This document shows positions 57,217 to 64,000 of a stretch of DNA of 64,000 nucleotides, in pieces. This DNA is from Lysinibacillus sp. PLM2 (GTDB taxonomy: Bacteria > Bacillota > Bacilli > Bacillales_A > Planococcaceae), in assembly GCA_023168345.1 (NCBI GenBank), contig AP025689.1, positions 432,001-496,000 on the forward strand. Reading direction: 5' to 3'. Made by a program: the position numbers and the translations under genes. The number at the start of each line of letters is the position of its first letter. The stretch's first letter is position 1. The notes under the pieces were generated by a model. The model was not told where the DNA came from. It saw only the letters and a program-made list of their open reading frames with translations, and did not search any database.

Positions 57217-57250
57217 TTGTCTTAGACTTAATGATACTATTGTCTTAATA
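57217..57250. promoter_or_regulatory. Pair of FadR-type half-sites before the regulator gene
   Basis: ATTGTCTTA occurs twice in direct orientation (57216-57224 and 57239-57247), 23 bases apart, about 40-70 bases before the GntR start. This is the same word as at the tctB and kdgD sites but without the ACAA half. It suggests autoregulation. Confidence 0.65.
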
Positions 57251-57284
57251 AATATGAAAAAAAGAGTTATGAGCAGGTGGATAA

Positions 57285-57983
57285 ATGGATAATAAATTTT
57301 TGGCTGATGGAATAAATAAATCGACACTGTCCCAGCAAGTTCTTGATCATGTAGTTAATTTACTCATGTCTGGTCAGTTAAAAACCGGTGATCGACTGCC
57401 TTCTGAATTTGAATTGATGGAAATGCTTCAAGTAAGTAGACCTGTATTAAGAGAAGCGTTAAGCTCTCTTGAAACTTTAGAAATAATCAAAAGAAAGCCG
57501 AGAGAAGGTACATTTATTAATGATAAAATTAGCAGCTCGCCTTTTAAAGCAATGCTTGCATTATCAATCAATGACATACCTTCAGTAATTGAGGCAAGAA
57601 TCGTTTTAGAGTTAGGTCTTGTTACAATGGCAGCAGAAAAAATAAATGATGATGGTCTTCAACGCTTAAAGAAAACGATCGATTTGATTGCTGCAAATCC
57701 AAATACAGATTATGGATACCTCGATCAAGAATTTCATCGAATAATCGCTGAATCAGTAAATAATCCCGTCGTTGAAGGAATGATTGTGGCACTATTGATT
57801 GCTCATAAAAAGACGGATAGTTTAATTACACACCGTGATCCTGAAATTACTATTGAACATCATATGGCGATTTATTTAGCTTTGAAACGAAGAGATCCAG
57901 CAGCTGCATATCATGCCATGTATCATCATTTATCCTTTGTTCGATCAAAAATTTTGTCGAGAAACAAATATCAGACACCATGA
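57285..57983 (+). CDS. FadR-family GntR regulator of sugar-acid catabolism (YcbG-like)
   Basis: The 232-residue protein has an N-terminal winged helix (about 15-80; GDRLPSEFELMEMLQVSRPV, LREALSSLE, KPREGTFI) and a C-terminal FadR/FCD domain with metal-binding His residues (LDQEFHRIIAES, HHMAIYLALKRRDP, AMYHHL). Bacillus ycbG sits in the same position. It most likely represses the cluster by the TTGTCTTACAA sites until glucarate, galactarate or a derived intermediate binds. AGGTGG precedes the ATG. Confidence 0.92.
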   Translation: MDNKFLADGINKSTLSQQVLDHVVNLLMSGQLKTGDRLPSEFELMEMLQVSRPVLREALSSLETLEIIKRKPREGTFINDKISSSPFKAMLALSINDIPSVIEARIVLELGLVTMAAEKINDDGLQRLKKTIDLIAANPNTDYGYLDQEFHRIIAESVNNPVVEGMIVALLIAHKKTDSLITHRDPEITIEHHMAIYLALKRRDPAAAYHAMYHHLSFVRSKILSRNKYQTP

Positions 57984-57987
57984 TAAA

Positions 57988-58015
57988 GGAGAGATATTTT
58001 TTATCTCTTCTTTTA
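57988..58015 (+). terminator. Weak terminator after the regulator gene
   Basis: GAGAGATA / TATCTCTT stem around a T-rich loop, followed by CTTTTATTTTA. Read-through to the dehydrogenase genes is likely. Confidence 0.55.
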
Positions 58016-58036
58016 TTTTAAAAAGGATGTGGGGAA

Positions 58037-59002
58037 ATGGAAAAATTTAAGGTGTTAATTCCTTTACCAGTTTCTCAGGAAGCATTAGATATTTTTGAAC
58101 AACATCAATGTACCGTCATCTCTTTATCAAATGATTCTGAGCAGGAAATTGAAAAATATATAGAAGATGTAGACGCGGTGCTACTTCGGACGACCGATTT
58201 CAGAAAACCGCTTATTGATAAAGCGAAAAAACTAAAAATTATTGCAAGACATGGCGTTGGATTTGATCAAATTGATGTAGATTATGCCATTTCAAAAGGA
58301 ATAAAAGTGTGCTATGCGCCACTTTCTAATATTAATTCAGTAGCTGAGCATACGGTCATGCTAATGATGACACTGGCAAAACGTGTGAATGAAGGGCAAA
58401 ATGCAGTCAAATCAAATCAATTTAATAGACGTAATGGAATGTTAGGAATCGAGCTGAAAAATAAAACATTAGGATTAATCGGCTTAGGAAATATCGGAAA
58501 ACTAGTAGCACAAAAATGTTATTACGGTTTTGGTATGAACATCATCGCATATGATCCGTACGTGAAAAATCTTGAAGAAGAATATATCCAACCTGTTGCT
58601 TCTCTGGAAACGTTATTAAAGAGTGCAGACTTTATTTCTATTCATGTACCATATATGTCCTCTACTCACCATTTAATTAGTGAACAGCAACTAGCATTGA
58701 TGAAGCCTAACGCATATCTCATCAATGCGGCTAGAGGTGGCATAATCGATGAGGAAGCGGTTATTAATGCCATTCAGGATGGCAGAATAGCCGGAGCGGC
58801 ATTAGACGTATTTGAAGGGGAGCCGTTTGATATTAATGAAAAGTGGTTCTCCTTAGAGCAAGCTGTACTAACACCACACGTAGCAGCTTTAACAATTGAT
58901 GCAATGAAAGATATGGCAATCGTAACGGCTACACAAATTGTCGATGTGAAAAATGGAAACGAACCATCCTTTTGTTTAAATGAACAAGCGGTGAGGGGGT
59001 AG
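58037..59002 (+). CDS. D-isomer-specific 2-hydroxyacid dehydrogenase
   Basis: A 321-residue NAD-dependent enzyme (SerA/GyaR type). Catalytic Arg in LINAARGGIIDEEAV, Glu in FEGEPFD, His in LTPHVAAL; NAD motif LGLIGLGNIGKLVAQKC. It would interconvert a 2-hydroxy acid and a 2-oxo acid (for example glyoxylate, hydroxypyruvate or tartronate semialdehyde). AAGGATGTGGGG precedes the ATG. Four bases separate it from the next gene. Confidence 0.9.
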   Translation: MEKFKVLIPLPVSQEALDIFEQHQCTVISLSNDSEQEIEKYIEDVDAVLLRTTDFRKPLIDKAKKLKIIARHGVGFDQIDVDYAISKGIKVCYAPLSNINSVAEHTVMLMMTLAKRVNEGQNAVKSNQFNRRNGMLGIELKNKTLGLIGLGNIGKLVAQKCYYGFGMNIIAYDPYVKNLEEEYIQPVASLETLLKSADFISIHVPYMSSTHHLISEQQLALMKPNAYLINAARGGIIDEEAVINAIQDGRIAGAALDVFEGEPFDINEKWFSLEQAVLTPHVAALTIDAMKDMAIVTATQIVDVKNGNEPSFCLNEQAVRG

Positions 59003-59005
59003 CAT

Positions 59006-60082
59006 ATGGGAAAACTACTTATTCAGCAAGAATCATTAAAAAAACTTTGTACAGAAATTTTAGCAAAACGATTGGATCGTTCTGAGGCAGAAATTATAGC
59101 TGATTCATTTGTTTTTGCTGATTTATATGGTGTTCATTCCCACGGTGTAATTAAACTAAAAGCTAGTTTAGAACGTTTGAATAAAAAGCTTATTGAGGAT
59201 AAAACTGCTATTCAGGTAGAACGCGACACGAATGCGGTTGCTCTTATCAATGCAAATAATGGATGGGGTCAAGTTGCATCTGTTCATGCAATGGATCTTT
59301 GTATCGAAAAGAGTAAGACTTTTAATTCAAGCTTTGTCGGTGTGAAAAACTCAAACCACTTTGGAATTGGAAGGTACTATACAATGCGAGCAGCTCGTGA
59401 AGGAATGATTGGCTTTGCTTTCACAAATGCTTCAAACTATATGGTTCCCTTCGGAGCAAAAACACCGAGTATAGGAGCTAATGCACTAAGTATAAGTGTA
59501 CCAACGAAAAATGATTTTATTATTACCCTTGATATGTCGACAAGTAATGTAGCAAGAGGGAAAATTGCAATCGCCGAGCGGGATGGAAAGCCAATTCCAG
59601 AGGGATGGGCGATTACAATAGATGGTAAAAATACAACCGATCCAGTAGAAGCGATGAAAGGCTACTTATTACCTCTTGGTCCAAAGGGTTCTGGTTTAGC
59701 GATTATCCTGGATATTCTTTCCGGAGTATTAACAGGGTCTAATTTTGGTGCGAATATTCCTTCTCAGTTTGAAGGGAATGAACCACAAAAGCTAGGTCAT
59801 CTTTTTGGTGCTTTAAAGATTGAGAGTTTCATGGATATAAACAAATTTTATGATCGATTAGAGGTCAAAATTGACGAGACGATTACGACAAAGCCATTAA
59901 AAGGATTTGATCGAGTCCTTATGCCAGGGCAACAGTCTTATGAAACCTATCAAAAATATAGTGAGCAAGGAATACCAGTTGATAAGGCCGTTTTGGATGA
60001 ATTAGTTTTACTGGCGAAGTCCTATGAGGTTGACACATTGTTTATTGAAGAGCTGGTTTCAACTATAGGAGGTGAGTCGTAA
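59006..60082 (+). CDS. Ldh2/malate-lactate dehydrogenase family oxidoreductase, copy A
   Basis: This 358-residue NAD(P)-dependent enzyme belongs to the Ldh_2 family (malate, L-lactate, ureidoglycolate, 2,3-diketogulonate reductases). Signatures: ADLYGVHSHGVIKL, ANNGWGQVASVHAM, SNHFGIGRYYTMRA, TLDMSTSNVARGK. Catalytic His is in the HSHG motif. It forms a tandem pair with the next gene (1-base overlap). The substrate is unknown but is likely an acid related to the operon. Confidence 0.88.
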   Translation: MGKLLIQQESLKKLCTEILAKRLDRSEAEIIADSFVFADLYGVHSHGVIKLKASLERLNKKLIEDKTAIQVERDTNAVALINANNGWGQVASVHAMDLCIEKSKTFNSSFVGVKNSNHFGIGRYYTMRAAREGMIGFAFTNASNYMVPFGAKTPSIGANALSISVPTKNDFIITLDMSTSNVARGKIAIAERDGKPIPEGWAITIDGKNTTDPVEAMKGYLLPLGPKGSGLAIILDILSGVLTGSNFGANIPSQFEGNEPQKLGHLFGALKIESFMDINKFYDRLEVKIDETITTKPLKGFDRVLMPGQQSYETYQKYSEQGIPVDKAVLDELVLLAKSYEVDTLFIEELVSTIGGES

Positions 60083-61149
60083 TGGATAAAATCATAATAG
60101 ATAAGGATGTATTATCTTCTCTTTGTGTTGATATTTTCTCTTATAAAGTACCACATGAAGAAGCGGAAATTATTGTTGAAAACCTAATAGAAGCAAACTT
60201 ATCTGGTGTTTCCTCCCACGGCGTAACAAAAGTGTTTGATTATTTAACGAGGCAGGAAAAGGAATTAGTTGCATCTTCCACAGAAATTACTGTAGAGCAA
60301 GACCAAATGACTACATTTACTTGGAATGCAAATAATGGTTGGGGACAGGTTGCTGGTAAAAAGGCGATGCAAGAGTGTATCGATCGTGCAAAAACATTCG
60401 GTGTAAGTTTTGGCGCGGTCAATCATTCAAACCATTTCGGCATTGCTTCATTTTATTCGAAGATGGCGGCACTACAAGGAATGATTGGGTTTTCCTTCAC
60501 AAATGCTTCGAATATAATGGTTCCTTATGGAGGAAGTACGCCTTCATTAGGTACAAATCCCGTATGTATTAGTGTACCAACAGGAACAGATGCGGTTCTA
60601 ACACTCGATATGTCAACAGGTGTAACAGCAAGGGGACGTATTACTTTAGCACAAAAACTAAATCAAAAAATCCCTAAAAACTGGGCCATTACGATAGATG
60701 GAAATGAAACGACAGACCCAACCGAAGCATTAAAGGGTTATATTTTACCGATGGGAGCAAAAGGTTCTGGATTAGCGATCATCGTAGATATATTAACGGG
60801 TGTACTAACAGGTGCAAACTTCGGGAAAGGTGTGCCACGTCAATATGAAGAAGATATCCCGCAAAATTTAGGTCATTTCTTTGGTGTAATCGATATTTCA
60901 AAGTTTATCGATTTAGATGAATTTTATGAAAATATGAAAGGCCGCATCGATCAAATTGTCAATTCTGAACCTATGGAAGGCTTTAATCGTGTCATGTTCC
61001 CTGGACAGATGGAATATGAAAAAAAGCGCGACCAACTTCAAAACGGAATTGAGTTAGATAAGGGAATTTATGTAGAACTTCTTACATTAGCGAAGAAGTA
61101 TAACTTAAATGTAGAGCGGTATGAAGAAGTATTAAATAGTATAAGTTAG
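60082..61149 (+). CDS. Ldh2/malate-lactate dehydrogenase family oxidoreductase, copy B
   Basis: The 355-residue paralogue of the gene before it shares SSHGVTKV, ANNGWGQVAGKKAMQE, SNHFGIASFYSKMA and LTLDMSTGVTARGR. It starts in the final base of copy A. Two adjacent diverged copies may have different substrates or may make a mixed enzyme. It is the last gene of the sugar-acid operon, followed by a strong terminator. Confidence 0.88.
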   Translation: MDKIIIDKDVLSSLCVDIFSYKVPHEEAEIIVENLIEANLSGVSSHGVTKVFDYLTRQEKELVASSTEITVEQDQMTTFTWNANNGWGQVAGKKAMQECIDRAKTFGVSFGAVNHSNHFGIASFYSKMAALQGMIGFSFTNASNIMVPYGGSTPSLGTNPVCISVPTGTDAVLTLDMSTGVTARGRITLAQKLNQKIPKNWAITIDGNETTDPTEALKGYILPMGAKGSGLAIIVDILTGVLTGANFGKGVPRQYEEDIPQNLGHFFGVIDISKFIDLDEFYENMKGRIDQIVNSEPMEGFNRVMFPGQMEYEKKRDQLQNGIELDKGIYVELLTLAKKYNLNVERYEEVLNSIS

Positions 61150-61158
61150 AGCATAGTT

Positions 61159-61203
61159 TAACACCTCCAATTCGACGGGAATACGAATTGGGGGTGTTTT
61201 TAA
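61159..61203 (+). terminator. Terminator ending the sugar-acid operon
   Basis: AACACCTCCAATTCG pairs with CGAATTGGGGGTGTT, apart from one G-T pair, around a short loop; TTTAAAA follows. Confidence 0.9.
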
Positions 61204-61237
61204 AATTGGGAAGGGAGGGGTGGAGACAGCGCCTAGA

Positions 61238-61789
61238 ATAATAGACAAAACCCATTGTATAATAGACAATCCGAGCAATATAATAGACAAAAATGATAGG
61301 ATAATAGACAACACGTGTAGGATAATAGACAAGCCGATTATAATAGACAAAACCCGCCGGATAATGGACAATCCTGGCTATATAATAGACAAAAATGATA
61401 GGATAATAGACAACACGTGTAGGATAATAGACAAGCCGATTATAATAGACAAAACCCGCCGGATAATGGACAATCCGGGCTATATAATAGACAAAAATGA
61501 TAGGATAATAGACAACAAGTGTAGGATAATAGCCAAGCCGATTATAATAGACAAAACCCGCCGGATAATGGACAATTCGGGCAATATAATAGACAAAAAT
61601 GATAGGATAATAGACAGCACGTGTAGGATAATAGCCGAGCCTAAAATAATAGACAAAACCCGCTGGATAATAGACAATCCGGGCAATATAATAGACAAAA
61701 ATGATAGGATAATAGACAGCACATGTAGGATAGTAACCAAGCCTAAAATAATAGACAAAACCCGTAGGATAATAGCCAATCCCAAATGC
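61238..61789. repeat. Ordered tandem repeat: 21/18-bp units in a 102-bp higher-order period
   Basis: About 27 units begin with ATAATAGACAA or a one- to three-base variant. Most units are 21 bp; every fifth is 18 bp (for example 61322, 61424). Five units make a 102-bp block: AACCCGCCGG, TCCGGGCTAT, AAATGATAGG, CACGTGTAGG and GCCGATT types of tail in the same order, repeated five times from 61238, with new blocks at 61340, 61442, 61544, 61646 and a partial one at 61748. All unit lengths are multiples of three, so long frames stay open on both strands; these give RIIDK-like heptads or a YYP/FVYY pattern and lack a ribosome site. I treat it as non-coding satellite DNA. Confidence 0.85.
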
Positions 61790-61921
61790 CCCAGTAACTT
61801 CTTCAAAAAAATCAGAACAAAAAATCTCCATGAAAATAGTAAATCAGTCGGAAATTTCATTCATAATTCACAATTGTTTATTATAATTGCCTAGCACAAT
61901 AGAAAAAGGAGAGTATGTAGT
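61790..61921. promoter_or_regulatory. Spacer with ribosome site for the PepSY gene
   Basis: An AT-rich spacer after the repeat, ending in AAAAAGGAGAG eight bases before the TTG start at 61922. No gene is seen. Confidence 0.6.
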
Positions 61922-63277
61922 TTGACGAATAACGAAAAAAATCGAAAATCTAGTGGTGCGTTATATAAAACGATTTGGCGATGGCATTTTTATGCAGGTT
62001 TAATCATTGCGCCATTTTTAGTAATTTTAGCTGTAACAGGTGCTATTTATTTATTTCAACCACAGATAGAACAACAATTGTACCAAGACTATTATGAAGT
62101 TACACCAATAGGAGAGAGAATTTCTGCTGATCAACAAATAGCAACAGTGAAAGAACACTATCCCGAAGCAGTGGTAACAAGTTATCGTCCGGGAGAGGCA
62201 GAGACACGTTCAAGTGAAGTAGGGATTCAGTTAGATGGCGTATCATATACAGTTTTTATGGATCCGTATACTGGAAATGAGATTGGACAATTAAAGGATA
62301 GTGACCGAATCATGGACAAGATTGAAAAAATCCATGGAGAATTAATGATTGGTACTACAGGTGATCGTATCGTAGAACTCGTTACTTGCTGGGCAATCGT
62401 ACTAATTATTACTGGTCTCTATTTATGGTTTCCCCGAAAAAACAAGGGAATGGCTGGTGTTTTGCTCCCTCGTTTTAATAAGGGACAAAAAATTTTAAGA
62501 AGAGATTTACATGCTGTGCCAGCATTTTGGGTGACAGCAGGGATGTTATTTCTAATTATGACAGGGCTACCATGGTCAGGTTTTTGGGGATCGAACTTCC
62601 AAAACATTGTGACAAATACTGGCGTAGGATATCCACCATCTGTCTGGACAGGAAGTGCTCCAGAATCAATTACTAAAACAAAAGAAATTGCTGATGTTCC
62701 ATGGGCTGCTGAAAATTTAGATGTACCAAAATCGACTATTCAGGATTATAGAGTCTTATCCATTGATAATTTGCTGCAAATTGCAGAAAGAGAAGGTATA
62801 GATCCTAGCTATACCATTTACATTCCTCAAACAAAAGAAGGGGTTTATACATTTTCTTCTTTCCCAGCTAAGGCAGAAGATGAAGTAACAATGCACATTG
62901 ACCAATACTCGGGTGCAGTATTAGCGGATTATCGCTACGATAATTATCATTTTGTTGGGAAAGTGATTGCATGGGGTATTACCTTACATAAGGGGACACA
63001 ATTTGGACTAGTGAATCAGCTAATAGGATTACTTATTTGTATTGGCATTGTATTAACGTCAATTAGTGGATTCTATTTATGGTTGAAGCGGAAGCCAAGT
63101 AAAAAACTGGGTGCACCATCAGCTCCTAGTGCTAAAACAATGAAAGGATTTTTATTGATTTTAATTATATTGGGAGTACTCTTCCCGCTTGTAGGCTTAT
63201 CACTCATAGTCGTGTGGTTAATTGATTGGCTACTTATCCAACGTATACCTGCTATGAAGCAATTTTTTAATGCCTAA
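61922..63277 (+). CDS. PepSY-associated membrane protein (iron-regulated type)
   Basis: This 451-residue protein starts at TTG. PepSY-TM family: four membrane helices (about 23-47, 150-170, 197-220, 370-392) plus an extra C-terminal pair, and two PepSY-like extracellular domains (DEVTMHIDQYSGAVLADYRY). The first helix (WRWHFYAGLIIAPFLVILAV) and FHLHKGTQFG-type HKGTQFGLVNQLIG are typical, with His residues that may bind haem or metal. Possible ferric reductase-like or metal-uptake role. It is followed by a YtkA-like lipoprotein gene. Confidence 0.88.
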   Translation: MTNNEKNRKSSGALYKTIWRWHFYAGLIIAPFLVILAVTGAIYLFQPQIEQQLYQDYYEVTPIGERISADQQIATVKEHYPEAVVTSYRPGEAETRSSEVGIQLDGVSYTVFMDPYTGNEIGQLKDSDRIMDKIEKIHGELMIGTTGDRIVELVTCWAIVLIITGLYLWFPRKNKGMAGVLLPRFNKGQKILRRDLHAVPAFWVTAGMLFLIMTGLPWSGFWGSNFQNIVTNTGVGYPPSVWTGSAPESITKTKEIADVPWAAENLDVPKSTIQDYRVLSIDNLLQIAEREGIDPSYTIYIPQTKEGVYTFSSFPAKAEDEVTMHIDQYSGAVLADYRYDNYHFVGKVIAWGITLHKGTQFGLVNQLIGLLICIGIVLTSISGFYLWLKRKPSKKLGAPSAPSAKTMKGFLLILIILGVLFPLVGLSLIVVWLIDWLLIQRIPAMKQFFNA

Positions 63278-63303
63278 TCATATGGAGAGAGAGGAGTAAT
63301 TCA

Positions 63304-63771
63304 ATGAAATTTATACAATCACTACTTATCATTTTATTGACTTGTATCTTAAGTGCATGTACGGCAGATCCAAATGCACGTCAGCTTTATAAGCAAGAAA
63401 TCCCGCTCGAAGCTGAAATAATACTGCCGGAGCCTTTTGAAACGACAAATGCTGCAACTATTAAAGTAAACCTTACACAAGATGGAGAGAAAGTTGAAAC
63501 TCCAGATTATGTTCATTTCGAAATTTGGAAGCGAGATGGGACAGTCAAATATGGTATGACTGAAGCACGTAATGATGGTGATGGACAGTTTAGCCTAACG
63601 AAGGGATTTGAAAGTGAAGGATTATATTATGTCCAAGTCCATGCTAGCAATAATGGCTCAATAATAATGCCAACCAAACAGTTCATTGTCGGACAGTTAT
63701 CTGAAGGTGATAAACAAGCATTACAAGCAGATGCACCAGTCACTGGAGGGCATTCTGGAGGGCATCATTAA
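63304..63771 (+). CDS. YtkA/FixH-like lipoprotein with His-rich tail
   Basis: A 155-residue lipoprotein with lipobox LSACT (Cys19). The beta-sandwich core (ITVNLTQDGEKV-like IKVNLTQDGEKVETPDYVHF, EARNDGDGQFSLTKGF, YYVQVHASNNGSIIMP) matches the YtkA-like family. The C-terminus GGHSGGHH could bind a metal ion such as copper. AGAGAGGAG precedes the ATG. It is coupled to the PepSY gene by a 26-bp gap, which suggests a shared metal-handling role. Confidence 0.85.
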   Translation: MKFIQSLLIILLTCILSACTADPNARQLYKQEIPLEAEIILPEPFETTNAATIKVNLTQDGEKVETPDYVHFEIWKRDGTVKYGMTEARNDGDGQFSLTKGFESEGLYYVQVHASNNGSIIMPTKQFIVGQLSEGDKQALQADAPVTGGHSGGHH

Positions 63772-63782
63772 ATATATACAAA

Positions 63783-63820
63783 AAGTTGGTTCTCCTTGTG
63801 TAAGGTAGAACCAACTCTTT
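63783..63820. terminator. Terminator between converging genes
   Basis: AGTTGGTTCT / AGAACCAACT stem with an A-run on the left and a T-run on the right. It serves the lipoprotein gene and the minus-strand lipoate ligase. Confidence 0.88.
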
Positions 63821-63821
63821 A

Positions 63822-64000
63822 TTAATAAATTAATTTTAAGAAGTCTTCCTTCGTAATACCACCAAAATAATGGGCAATATCAATATTTCCTAACTTTTCT
63901 GCAATTGCCTCACGACTATATGGAATACCTGTTAATAATTCCTCAATTTCTGTTACCTCACCAACACCGAAAAAGTCTCCATAAATTTTAATTTCTTCGA
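63822..64000 (-). CDS. Lipoate-protein ligase, C-terminal part (cut by the window edge)
   Basis: The minus strand reads EEIKIYGDFFGVGEVTEIEE, then LLTGIPYSREAIAEKLGNID and ends IAHYFGGITKEDFLKLIY at TAA. This fits the C-terminal domain of LplA/LplJ-type lipoate-protein ligases. Only the last about 59 residues are in the window, so catalytic residues are not visible. The identification rests on this end alone. Confidence 0.75.
   Translation of the reverse strand, partial: EEIKIYGDFFGVGEVTEIEELLTGIPYSREAIAEKLGNIDIAHYFGGITKEDFLKLIY

Noticed and set aside
61238-61789. Idea that the repeat is an operator array for the FadR-type protein, since its reverse complement has TTGTCTATTAT
   Set aside because: It lacks the second half (ACNA) of the TNGTNNNACNA consensus; similarity to TTGTCTTACAA is limited to the first six bases, and the array lies after the operon.
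61238-61789. CRISPR array
   Set aside because: Units are 18-21 bp with variable tails that recur in fixed order; there are no unique spacers of normal length and no cas genes.
61220-61894. Open frame of 224 codons (plus strand) across the tandem repeat
   Set aside because: The residues are only RIIDK/IIDN-type repeats; the GTG is directly against the G-rich stretch and no proper ribosome site is present. The minus strand is open too, so openness follows from the repeat unit length.

Overview
The window looks like chromosomal DNA of a low-GC Gram-positive Bacillales bacterium, most likely Planococcaceae (Lysinibacillus/Solibacillus-like). This rests on the Bacillus-type tRNA/5S cluster, AAAGGAGG-type ribosome sites, frequent TTG/GTG starts, an SLH-domain surface protein, a YjcZ-type sporulation peptide, YwbE, YhgDE and a YukE/YukD/EssB/EssC/EsaA type VII secretion locus. 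No species assignment is possible from sequence alone.

Layout: 1-1090 holds the 3' end of an rRNA/tRNA cluster (ten tRNAs, the first cut by the window edge, then 5S rRNA and a terminator). 1.2-10.8 kb is an accessory defence island: a NERD-HRDC protein, a decayed gene, a Sau3AI/MutH-type restriction endonuclease, an EVE-like/PD-(D/E)XK gene split by an insertion sequence, a C5 cytosine methyltransferase and another PD-(D/E)XK protein. The insertion has a 9-bp target duplication, and removing it restores the split reading frame exactly. 11-14.8 kb carries a Nudix hydrolase, a hutG-gltS operon and a divergent LysR gene. 15-16.6 kb has an SLH protein and a truncated Rossmann-fold fragment.

16.7-33.2 kb is a type VII secretion locus: WXG100 protein, core machinery and an effector tail. 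The tail holds a YwqI-like partner, two LXG toxins sharing a related N-terminus but with different C-terminal domains, two DUF5085-like proteins and two candidate immunity proteins. 33.5-45.9 kb is mixed housekeeping: PhoD-like phosphatase, lipoprotein, yhgDE with two matching operators, a LysR/EamA pair, VanZ, YjcZ, YwbE, PspC, a ketopantoate-reductase-like protein and an exported protein.

46.4-61.2 kb is a large sugar-acid catabolic cluster for glucarate/galactarate: tctBAC transporter, UxuA-like dehydratase, garD, kdgD, semialdehyde dehydrogenase, gudP, gudD, a FadR-type GntR regulator and three dehydrogenases. ATTGTCTTA elements recur before tctB, kdgD and the regulator; two are perfect matches to the FadR-family consensus TNGTNNNACNA, and one overlaps the -10 box of a good sigma-A promoter. 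61.24-61.79 kb is an ordered tandem repeat: about 27 units of 21/18 bp arranged in a 102-bp higher-order period. The window ends with a PepSY membrane protein, a YtkA-like lipoprotein with a His-rich tail, and the 3' end of a lipoate-protein ligase gene.

Most novel-looking items: the Sau3AI-type island with its disrupted EVE-like nuclease, the two LXG toxin/immunity cassettes, the FadR-operator regulon with its unusual enzyme set, and the 102-bp higher-order repeat.
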